DNA of 64,000 nucleotides, from the NCBI RefSeq assembly GCF_000003815.2, contig NC_049988.1, positions 1,654,678 to 1,718,677 of the forward strand, written 5' to 3'. This DNA comes from Branchiostoma floridae (lineage: Eukaryota > Chordata > Leptocardii > Amphioxiformes > Branchiostomatidae). Made by a program: the position numbers and the translations under genes. The notes beneath the pieces were generated by a model. It did not search any database. It saw nothing but the letters and a program-made list of their open reading frames with translations, and was not told the DNA's origin. Positions 43,840-54,708 of this stretch are shown piece after piece. Every line of letters begins with the position of its first letter. The first letter of the stretch is position 1.

Positions 43840-45619
43840 TTGTACTTGTATTCTATTATTGGAGTTCAAATGTTACCTAGAATGTGCTTAGTTTTGTATT
43901 TGCCGATCTCTTTATATGACAGTCTGACTGTTGTTTAAAGAAGCTACTTACAATGTTATGCATATTTGTTCACATTACACCATTTTTTTGGTTACCATAG
44001 ACAATGTATATTTTTTCGCATCATTTTTGTACAATAAATATTTACTGATAAATACAAAGAGTCGCCATTGTGCCATGTGCTATTCAAGATTATGTTTCTG
44101 AAGTTGTACTGATTGAATTTTATCTGAGAATTTGCTATTCTGTTTCAAGGCCTGTTGTGAAGGTAGTCAAGTATTATATATACTTTCACCTCACCTCACC
44201 TCACCGGTCCCATAGCCTCACCGGCCGTAGGGGCAGCACATCCATACATCCATATATACTGTTAACAAAGAAATACACAAACGAGTGGAACATTATACCC
44301 AGTGAAATGAATTAGCAGTTCGTAGGTATAATCTCTACATAGATTCGCTTCAGGTGAAAACGTCCCAACAGTGGAAATATCGTCAAAACTCCCTTTTGCA
44401 ACTTGTAGGTAATATCTTCACTACCAAATCAACACTCGACTATACCAGAATCTTCCTTTTAGTGTTACACAGAAATGAATATCACTTATTTACGCTTTGT
44501 TGTGGGGACTTCTAATGACATAGCTCTCTTATACTGCTACACTATTTGGGTAATCAGTGTTTATCTAGTACACCTACCCTATGACCCAGAGGTCATATAG
44601 TCATCATCAACATGGCCGCCGCAGACCAAGAACCCCACGTCAGCGCAGTTCGTCCTCGTTCCTACCAAGACGAGAGCTATCAGCACGGCTTTCTTGGAAC
44701 TGTGGGTGACTTACAGAAGACTGGGGTACTGCAGGATGTCGTCATTGAAGTCGAGGACCGGCGGTTTCCCTGCCATCGGCTTGTTCTGTCCGCGGCCAGC
44801 CCTTACTTCAGGGCCATGTTTACAAGTGACATGGCGGAAAGTCGTCAGAAGACGGTTGTTTTACAGGTATGTTTGGCGTGACGTTTGGTTATAATCCTTT
44901 CAATATGTCTTGCTGTCACCTGTACTTAGCCCGGTGTGGCAAAATCTGCAATAAAGGTCTTCATTCATCCATTACAATAGAGTGAAAGAGATAACTTCCA
45001 AAGATGCTACGTATAACAAAAACGCTGTCGGTTGTTTCACAGTTGAGCGTACCCATTTATTTTCCCACATGTTACCAGTTGATAAGAAAGTCTACATAAG
45101 ATATTACTGTTTTTGACTATTATGTTCCAAAAGCTGGTGTAACAAGGAACTCAACAAAAAAAGGAAATAGAGAAATCCATCAATATTTGGCGAAACTATA
45201 TCGTGCAAAACGTTACCTAAAAATGTCCCATTTTTAGTGTTACCAGGCGTCATTTAATTTTTTTCACATTCTAAACATTGCAACTAACTTTAAAAACATG
45301 ACTGCTACCTTGAAATTCTTTATTTTGTACATGCAGTCATATGTTAACTTGAGATTTATTACAATTTTTTGAAGATATTCCATCTTTTTTTTTTTGCCAG
45401 CAGGGTTATTTTGCATTTTCACCCACATGTTACCAATTTTAATGTAATATTTACTTGTAGATTACAAAGTATGTAGCATTGTTATTGTACTGTTTAAGTG
45501 TTAGTTTGACATGTAAAGTTTTGATATGATGTCTGTAACTGAACAAAAGTAGAATGAGATCATTCCTACTTTCATCTGACTCACAGCGAAGGATCAAAGT
45601 ATCAGCTGTAATTTTCCGA

Positions 45620-46980
45620 AAAATTCTGTCCCGTCCGTACCCCCCTCAATTTCTATACTAGGCTAATACTACAAGCTTTTAATTGTGATGGTTTACAAGT
45701 CTCTTTGACTAGATACCAAACCACTATATAAACCATATCTATGATAAAGACCTTGGCTGATACAGAACCGTATAACTTCAAATGTCCCGTCCGCACCCCT
45801 GTCCCGTCCGTACCCCCAACCTGTCCCGTCCGTACCCCCACTTTTAGTTTTAAGCAAAATTCTGGGGAAAATGACATCCCAAGTGCTAAAATATCACATA
45901 ATAAATACTAAATAGATACAAACAATTAATCTCCTCACTAAAAATAGTACTTTTTAATGAATTTGCAAGCATTTTCTTTGTCAGGTTTTTCCTTAATGCC
46001 CATAAATTGCCTGGGATTGGCAGGAGATGAAATATGATATTCCCCCAAAGTTACCATCCCATTTGTCCAGTTCATGTGCTCTCCTCTAGCCCAGCTCACT
46101 CTCCCAGATCATCATCATGATGGTGATGACCCATTCTCCTCACCTCCCAGTGCAGGTAGTGTACATGACAAGGACAGATACACACTACCTGAGACACCAA
46201 GGAGAAAGGCAAAGGTTCTGGAGAGACCTGTCAAGTCTCCTACTCAAAATAAAATCCTTGAGAAGAAAGGGGTACTAGTACTTACTGTGACAAAAGAGAG
46301 CAGAAGAAATCTGCAAATAGGTCAAGAAATTGCAGATTTCCTTACTAAACAGATACATCCCATCAAGTTCACCGGTTGAGAAATTGGCCATCAAAAAAAA
46401 TATGCTCTTATGGCATTCTCAGATCATTCTAGATCAGATCAGATCTAATAATTGTGTCTATCTCTTTTTTTTCTGAGTTTAAACAATATTGCAGTATATG
46501 TTGATGCTTTATTTAACTTTTATTTAGTGAACAAATGTGTTCCAAAAGGTTTGGACAAGTCCCTGCAGTATCAGTCTGTTGTCTGGTTGTGTCCCGTCCG
46601 TACCCCCATGTATTATCATATTCATGAAGTCATCAAGTCTAATGATGTGTTACCCAAGTATGAATGCTAGAATCTTATTTAGGGGTATATAAAGGATGAA
46701 ATTCTGACAAAGTTTAGCTATCAAAGTGCTTGAACTTAAAAAAATTGTATTTGACCTTTCATTCCACATGAAATGACAGCAAGGTGTTATTATCGCCTTA
46801 CAATAAATGGTCAGAAAATGAAACAACAAGGTGCTGCTGCAAATAAAAGTTAGTTTTCTAGTCTTGTGGTAAATAGTGATGGAAGATAACATGTTAGAGT
46901 GTTTATCTTTAGTTCTTCAAGTGACAATACTGTATGTACCTTTACATACAATCTTACAGTTGTCCCGTCCGTACCCCCTC
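45620..46980. repeat. Intronic region with six copies of GTCCCGTCCGTACCCCC
   Basis: The 17-mer occurs at 45628, 45801, 45823, 46591 and 46962 (the last with one base fewer in the C run), and once with one change at 45784. All copies have the same orientation. Spacing is irregular, so this is not a simple tandem repeat. Intervening DNA is AT-rich. Confidence 0.7.
46074..46379 (+). other. Unrecognised open frame inside Kelch copy 2 intron
   Basis: A 101-codon frame with biased composition: an acidic His/Ser/Pro start (PDHHHDGDDPFSSPPS), then basic PETPRRKAKVL and SPTQNKILEKKG, then a helical end. A possible internal acceptor (CCAGTGCAG) precedes GSVHDKD. It looks like the tail of a nuclear or transposon-encoded protein, but I cannot name a family. 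It lies among the six GTCCCGTCCGT motifs and may belong to the same element. Confidence 0.3.
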
Positions 46981-47134
46981 AGTGCCCCATTAAAGTAAGA
47001 CCTGTATTATAGTAACCGAGAGGTGTTGTGCAGAGATCTTTTAGAATATTAAGCCACAAGTATGTACCTTTGAACTGCCAATATCAATTTTGATATATAT
47101 TAAAGTTGATTTTCAACCTCCAGGCCATAGGGGC

Positions 47135-49411
47135 ATGCACTACACGAAAAAGCGAATATCCGGGTCGAATACTCCTGTATATAAACCCAGATATTCAAAA
47201 TATGTGGCCGATAACGGGTATATGCCGTCCGCACACTTGGTATAGACGGACCTGCATATGACCCGGAGATTCACAACAATTAGTGTGCGGGACATATGGA
47301 GGCCGATAATGCCTGCATATGTGCCTGGCCATCCCGGTGCATGTCCCGCCCATGTCCGCTCATCCGACCCAAATTTCCTTCATATGCCTGCCTATTCGGG
47401 ACATGCACCCTTGTTAGCACCTAATTATCACCTAATTATCTCACCTAGGCCTCGGCTAGAGCGGCTTCATTATACCCTTTGTCATTGAAAGCAGCTTTGT
47501 TTTACTACCCTGCCCTACCTAGGATCCCCCCTCCCTGTAGTGTGTTTATTTTGCTTTTATTCTTTCTGAATGGTGAATGAATTTTCTTTATTTTTTTCAA
47601 AGTATTTCTGGGCAGTAGACTGTCCTGACGATTTCCTCCATATGTGCTAGGAATGACGCTCCTTTTACGTCTTGTGAAGTTCTGCATTCCCGCTATCATA
47701 CATTCTGTTGTCCACCCGTATTCTGCACAGACTTTTGTTAGTCAGGAGCACAGCTGCAGCAAAATTTCTAAACGTGGACGTGAAGATTTGTGGTAACCAT
47801 TAATCCATCGCGACACGGGTGGGCAGCCTCCACTGTCCACGGGGCCGAAGCAGAAATCATCCGAGCCAACCACAGCCTCCGGCAGCAACTTTTAAGCCAG
47901 CCCTACATGGCGACGTGTGACGTAGTCTCAAACCGTTCGCAAAATCACAACCGGGCATGTCGGTCGTACCCCACCGTACTCTACAGAGCCTGCCCGCGCG
48001 CGAGGCTGGATACTAGCTATAAAATTACAGTTGTTTAAAACTCCAAGCAGAATCCAATCCTTCAGCGTAGGCAGTTCAAATTCCACGCGGCAAGATGTTG
48101 TTTAGTCTCAAGGTCGTATCATTCTAAATCCCTCAGTGTTCACTGACGTTGTCTGCCGTGCATGCAGATATCCAGCTATCGGGCGCGGGATCCGTTGCGT
48201 AAAAGCGCAACCTCACAGAAAGAAGTCTAGCTCTGAAATGCCAACTGTAAAATTTGAAAATGTTGACATGTGTGTTGATTGGTCCTTATTTTCAAACACC
48301 TACATGCTGTGTGAAATACAATTGGCTAGTTCTGATGGGTATTTGCATACAGACAGACACAATAGGTCGGGAGGTCCACTGTAGCTAAATTCAGCTTTTG
48401 TCACCTGGCCAGTTCACAGTCAAACAATACCCACAAGGAACTAGGTGAAAATGTGTTACTGTAATTGTTAATGATTTCATACATCAGTCTGGTAACAAAC
48501 ATATTGTTTTTGCAACAAGCATTATCCACAAGGATAAAAACGAATGAAGGCTTCCAATGCGAGCGTGGGTATATCATATACGCCATGTTTTCTTTTGTTT
48601 CAAAAGCACAACATTAGTCTTTAGACTGAAGCGGCCGTTTCATTGATAAGCTTAGGGCGTAAAATGACTACCCCACCATAGAATGGTGGAGAATGTTATC
48701 ATCAAACGTGTTAGATTTTACTTATAATGTCCATTTCGTGTAGTTCAATCTAGGCAACAAACTGCCGCAGCAAAAAAAAAAAACGAATATTAAAATTGAG
48801 CGTGGGTAAGCCATGTTTTCTTTTGTGTCAAAAGCTTAAAAAAAAGTAAAATTAGTTGATTAGCTAAAAACGTAAAACCGAAGCTTAAGAATATAATAAT
48901 ACCAAACGCTGGTATACGACGCCCTCAAAGTTATTTTTAGTGTTCGTTCTAGGTAACAATTCATTGGAAAACGATGATACGCGCCATTCGTGCGTAGGCC
49001 TTTCTTTGTTCTTGTAAAACAATGCATTCGTTTATATCAGGCGTTTGTGAGTTTTGTTGACTGAAAATGCCAGACAAGTCAATACACATCCGCTTGGAGA
49101 GTACTTTTATGTAAAGCGGATGTCCTTTACCAATCTTACTCAAACCTATTCTTATGACAAAGCATCATTACGTCTATCAATTCACACACAAGATGGTCTC
49201 TTGTTTGGCATTACTCAAGACACGAGACGTGAGCAGGGGCCGCATATCCCCATACATGTCTAATTACCGGATGTGCAGGCATAAGCGGTAATATGCAAGA
49301 CCCGCGCTTGTCATAACAGGATATGACTGCACATGCCCCGGATACACCAGATTTCACGGGACATATGCAACCCCAAAAACGACCGGATATTCAAGTTTTC
49401 GTGTAGTGATG
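47135..49411. mobile_element. CACTA (EnSpm-type) non-autonomous element
   Basis: The element spans 47138-49408 (2271 bp). It begins CACTACACGAAAAAGCGAAT and ends with the inverse, ...TTCGTGTAGTG. ATG flanks it on both sides as a 3-bp target duplication (47135-47137 and 49409-49411). Subterminal regions hold many CATATG-type motifs (such as CTGCATATGACC, GGGACATATGGAGG and CCTTCATATGCC on the left, GGACATATGCAACC on the right), like the subterminal repeats of CACTA elements. No transposase frame is present. Confidence 0.8.
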
Positions 49412-49629
49412 TTCGGGCATGACGCACCCGCCATGACACACGAGTCAGGGGTAGGAGGAACCCCTTGCATCCTTGGTCGGAAGTCCTCCTAGGAGATGGA
49501 AACTCCGAACAACAAACCCAACGGTATGGTGGCTTTGAAAAGGCGTCTTTGACACCTGTTTTGCCATACCCTCCATATGCATATGGAGAATCTCAATAAA
49601 AAAAAAAACAACCTCAGTGACACCTGTTT

Positions 49630-50835
49630 GGTACACTCAATTGTGAAACAGCCGTGTGGCTATTGACACACTGAGTGTGCCAATAGCCAAACAGGCTATT
49701 GACACACCGAGATGCCAGCCAGACAATCAGAGCTTGTAACACGACCTTCCCGATATTATTTTACACAAGCAACAGTTGATTAGACATTGTTCGGAAGATT
49801 AGACATTGGAATCTTTGAATCTTGGAATGAACGGACGTATTCAAGTTATGCCCTACATTTGGATACCTGTTAATACAATTACAACTGTCTATTGGTTAGG
49901 GTGCTGCACTTCGAAACTATTTTAGCATTTCCGACCCCAGTTCGAGTCCGCCATGAGAATTTTTTTTTCAATCCTTTTACCTTTTTAAACATCCATTTTA
50001 TATAAGAATATTTTCGTCTTGCGACCAGAACCATCAAAACCCACCTTTGGGACATTTTGGTCGGCACTTTCAAGAGTGCATGTTTAGGTACGTTTATCAG
50101 CCGCAGATCGGCAGAATCCACCCGCTACGTTCTTATTTTGGACGGTACACTTATTTTTTTTTTTAAATTGGACCAGGGACCCCTAAAAAAAATGTGTTTT
50201 TTTTTTTTTTAACCATATTTCTGCGATATTTTTCCTCAAAAATAACGTTTTTTCGGTCGAAGCGGCGTGGATTTCCCCGCCGCTATGACATTCTAGCGGT
50301 TACGCGGTAACTTTACTCGTAACATATCGGTCGATCTCGCGCGCTACAAAGTTATTTCACATTAAAAACGATAGAGGTAAAACAACAACTATAACTTCGC
50401 TTGACTTGTGATATATGATTTGAGGCCGCAAATTCTCCCAAACGGCAGGAATTCGTCGGTAAACACAGCTGAAAACGTGTTCCAAAACCGAGCCAACATG
50501 ATCACATGCGGTGTTTGCATGGTACTAAATATAGTTTGCTCATTTGCATACCTGTGACTGGCTACATGCGGCCTTTATCGTAAACGCCCGAAAAAGATCG
50601 TATTTTGGGTTGATGATGGACACAGAATGCCATTTGTATTTTCAGAGTGTTGACTGTCAAATATAATCGTAAGATTCTCTCATTTCAGTGGTTTCTAGTG
50701 TCAAAAAAAAAAAAATAGTGCACTGAGTGTGTCAATAGCCTGATAGGCTATTGGCACACTGCGTGTGTCAATAGCCTGTTTAGGCTATTGACACACTGGG
50801 TGTGTCAATAGCACCCGGTGTGTCAATAGCCTCGC
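49630..50835. mobile_element. Element bounded by arrays of GTGTCAATAGCC palindromes
   Basis: At 49645-49705 and 50716-50832 the 12-mer GTGTCAATAGCC and its inverse GGCTATTGACAC alternate, with two or three copies on the left and six or so on the right, forming hairpin units such as AATAGCCTGTTTAGGCTATT. The ~1 kb between is AT-rich and includes the tRNA-like stretch at 49887-49972. The family is not recognised. Confidence 0.55.
49887..49972 (+). other. tRNA-like stretch with A-box and B-box-like motifs
   Basis: ATTGGTTAGGGTGCTGC resembles a D-arm/A-box, AGTTCGAGTCC resembles a T-arm/B-box about 45 nt later, and a run of eight T follows. The T-stem does not pair properly and I cannot assign an anticodon, so this is at best a tRNA-derived pseudogene or SINE head. 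Confidence 0.25.
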
Positions 50836-51195
50836 TCTAACAAAAAAATATAGAAAACGCGAAACCCATTGTTTACCAAATGTTAAGATTTCCTTTGTCC
50901 CTCGTATTGCCCCCCTCCCCACCTACTGACTTCTTTGAATTTTAGGGGTCAATGTTCAGCTTTATGGCCACAATAATATGAGCATGTATTTTTAACAAAA
51001 AAAAAATTACAGTTATGCGAAACAGGTAAATGTGCGCAAGAAGTAACTAGATAAAATATCATGATGGGATTGAAAATTGACCTTCATAACAAAATCAAGC
51101 AAACATGTGTGACATATTGCCCTTCTTTATACAGCCTGATAGTAATACGTTATATGTTAAATGTTTGAAAATTGTTATGATGTATTGCTTTGCAG
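50836..51195. other. Original intron 1 end of Kelch copy 2
   Basis: The TGCCCCCCTCCCCACCTACT stretch near 50907 and the TTTTAGGGGTCAATGTTCAG that follows match intron 1 of copies 1, 3 and 4. This shows that 44900-50870 was inserted into an ordinary short intron. Confidence 0.6.
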
Positions 51196-53631
51196 GGTTT
51201 GGATGCTGACATGTTTGGGGAGATCCTGAGTTACATCTACTCGGGAACCCTCCATGTGTCGCTGGACAAAGTGCAGCTCTTGTACCAGGCAGCCGACCTC
51301 CTCCAACTGGACTATGTGAGAGACACCTGCAGCAGCTACATGGCCATGAACGTGGAGCGCTCCACCTGCGTGGACCTGTACAAGTTTGCTGATGTCTTCT
51401 CTGTGGACATTGTCCGCAATGCTTGTCTCCAGTTGATCCATAGAAACTTTGTTGAGGTGGGTCTGACATATTGATAGTAGGTTCATTTTCTGACTTCCCT
51501 CTCATACAAGAGTTGTCTGAACAACCAAAGTTTGTAGTCGCTTAAAGTATGAACTAATGATCTATATGTTGGAATATAGTGCAGTATGTATCAATTTCAT
51601 ACAGATTGCCTTAGCCAGATTATTTCCTGGCTGTTCAGTGTAACATAACCAGTTGCTGCCACGCCGCGTGCCTATGAAGCTGGTGGCTTATGCCAAATGA
51701 CAGATATACCGGCTATATAGATACAGATGCAGATTTTATAAAAATGGCCATTATTTAAAAGGATGTTATCTACAGACTTAGATATTGTTACCTTCATAGC
51801 TGTTCTTAGAATAACATAGAGAGTAAAATCCACATTCCATTGCTAGTTTGTCAGTTTTAACAAGTCTCTACCAATCAGTAACCCTAGCTGTGCTTAGAAC
51901 AATGTAAAAAACAAAATAATGATGGAGCCCGTTTTTCAGTGCTAATTTTCTCGTTTGGATTTTAACAAGGAGTTTATAACCATCTTTATCAATAAAAAGT
52001 TTTTTTTCTACAGTACCGTGCATGTACATGTACTTTGAAACTTCACAGGTTGCCAGCAGGGAGGAGTTTTGCAGCCTGAGTGTGAGTCAGCTGACTGAGA
52101 TCATCAGCCACAATGAGCTGGATGTTAAAGAGGAGACAACAGTGTGGGGGGCTGTGGTGAGATGGGTGCAGCACAGCAGGGAGGACAGGTTGGTTTCAGT
52201 ATTCTATAGGTGAATATTTTGGTTTTAACATGCAATAGACATGTAAATAAACGATGTCTAAACTTGTTTGATTGAGAAGCCCCTACGTACCCTGCAGACT
52301 ACATCACCTACCCAGCATCCTCCCTTATATCCGCTTCAACCTGCTGACATCAGACGACACGGCAGCCATCTTGGATCACCTCCTGGTCAGGGAGGATCCT
52401 GGGACTTTTGAGGTCATCAGGAATGTTGTACAGAAAAGGAACCCCAAGCTGAAACCGAGGCTTGGGATGACCAAGGAGATGGCTATTCTCTACAATACAG
52501 AGTCTGTATATATATATATCTTTTTCGTTTGATTTTGTAGGCCAGGAACCATCCTTGCATAATATCATTCCTTATTTTAAGGTCCTGCAAAACCTTTTAT
52601 ACAGTGTCAGTCATGTAGCTATACTACAATTCCAACTTCAAAGATGAAAGCAGTGCATGCTGTGATTTGTGCCTCATTCCTGGGGGAAAATTATGAGTTT
52701 TCATTACAGGTTTATGACAGTTTACTTTGTATTCTATCTCCTTCAGGTGCCGTTCAGAGCTCCTCTTCATGAACCCTCGTGAAGGGAAGTATATCAGCTG
52801 CAGCTACAAGCCTAAAGACCTTCCTCGTGCTACAGACGTGACAGTCTCCAGTGATAACAACATCTACATCCTAACTCATGAGCGAGAGAGTGACGGACAG
52901 TTGTCCATTTATAAGTACAACCACGCGGGGAATGTGTGGGAAGATGCTGGTATGTCCTCGGTATCTGAGTGGCAGACAATTGGAAACGATTCTACATGCT
53001 ACGATGAGCAACTCGTTGAAGTTGATGGGATTTTATTCTGTATTGCCGCTGATGCAGAAGGAGACAGTGGATTGGTGTGGATGAAAAAGTACAACCGGCA
53101 CGCGGACCAGTGGGAGGAGTGTTCACAGCTGCAACTTGACGTTGTTGCAGACGTCTACCGTGAAGCATTGTCTTGTGGTTCTTACCTCTATTACCTCGGT
53201 AGCATTGAAATGCATCGCTACGACCCAAGCCAGGACCGTTGGTGTAAGCTGACCCCACCAATGATGGAAGATGAAGTATCTACAGCCGTTGCCATGGGAA
53301 CAGATATTTTCTGCACAAATTTAATTTCAGTCAGACTATCCTGTACGACACAGAGTCAGACCAATGGCAGAAACTACAAGGCTGGCCGAATCCAGGAAAC
53401 CTTTATATCGATAATGTTCCCAGGCTTTTCGTACTGGAGAACCAGCTGCACATAGTGTTAATCTGTACTAGTGAATCCCAGGAAGAATACATCTACATGG
53501 TATATGTGCATGACAGGTCTGCTGATGCCTGGAGAGATTTGACGGCCTATCGGTCCAATAAGATATATCACGGGTTTGGTTGTCGCTGTGTTGCAGCACG
53601 TATATACCCACCATATCTTAAGGAGGCATAA

Positions 53632-54705
53632 AACACATCATTTCTTTTTCATCGTCAATATTGCAGGATAAGGGCATATAGAGTGTTGGGAAGGGCAGCA
53701 TAATGACACGTCTTTTTGTTGAATGTCTCCTCAGTGTGATGGGTCTTGCAATGCTACATTTCATACTTAAGTAGATGTTTTACAGAGACTCTTCCTCCTT
53801 TCTTATAAGTAAGGGCATCTTTTTTTCGGAGGATTGTATTGTAAGGTCGCAGATAGGACCAGGTGGATCTATGCTGGCAGACATTACCACTAAAGCGCAC
53901 ACTTTTCAGCATTGATGTGTAGTATAAGGATCTTGAGAGGACTGACGCCAGGACTGTTTTATCATATTTTTCTTTAGGTCTTCGGGTTTTGCCAAATGCC
54001 CTCACAGCGTGAGAGACCTTATAGTAAAATTTATACTTCTAAGTAGCATTTTAATCTTCGACATAAACCTTGCCATTTTTTTCTTATACATGAGGAACAT
54101 ATTTTTAGAACTGACCTAAGTGATGTCATTTATCTTCAAGTCAAACAACAATAATTAGCAGACATCATATCTATTGTAAAACTTTAACAATCATTCTACT
54201 TGTATTTTATTATTGATTTGGATGTATTTCCTATAGCGTGCTTAATCTTTTATTTGTTGATCTCCATATATATTAGTCTAACAACGGTCATTAACGTTAT
54301 ATCTATTATAAAACTTTTACAATTATTGTACTTGTATTCTATTATTGGAGTCAAAATATTACCTAGAATGTACAGGATCGTTTAATGACATTTTTGTTTA
54401 GATTTCTTTTATTTTTGAGGACTACCCCAAACTGGGATAGATCTTTTGGTACATTCGAAACAGATTGCATTTTGACGGAAACCCTTCCACAAAGAATTGT
54501 TACCCAATGACCTGAAAGCAGAGATGGGCGTCGACTTTTGTACCATGCACATTGCTAGAAAAATGTTAAGGTTCTTGTTTCTGAAGTTTGAAGAAATCAT
54601 CTTCCCATGACAGTGAAAATGAGAACTTGTGTAGCAGAGAGTCTGATTTTATTTGTTTCTAGATTTTGCAGAAGCTGATTGGAAACTTACATTGATATGT
54701 TTGAA
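53632..54705. other. 3' flank of Kelch copy 2
   Basis: Contains the duplicated flank blocks noted after copy 1 (AGAACTGACCTAAGTGATGT at 54110, ATTTCCTATAGCGTGCTTAA at 54226). No gene or paired terminal repeats are seen. Confidence 0.45.
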
Positions 54706-54708
54706 TAT

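Larger units (their letters stand above)
44612..53631 (+). pseudogene. Kelch-like protein, copy 2, frameshifted in the Kelch exon
   Basis: Five exons: 44612-44866, 51196-51456, 52049-52188, 52298-52501 and 52747-53631, with the same phases as copies 1 and 3. The BTB and BACK parts ([53 protein letters not shown]) are intact. In exon 5 the frame is lost near 53320. The paralogues read FCTD.[12 protein letters not shown], but here one base is missing and the frame ends at 53455. The +1 frame then continues with recognisable Kelch sequence to a TAA at 53629-53631. It could encode a shortened protein, be a young pseudogene, or reflect an assembly error. Intron 1 is 6.3 kb against about 0.34-0.45 kb in the other copies because of transposon insertions. 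Confidence 0.78.

Noticed and set aside
51095-51505. Minus-strand frames of 103-136 codons (and similar at 39268 and 58252)
   Set aside because: Antisense of the conserved BTB/BACK exon 2 of the Kelch genes. They recur in each copy for that reason.
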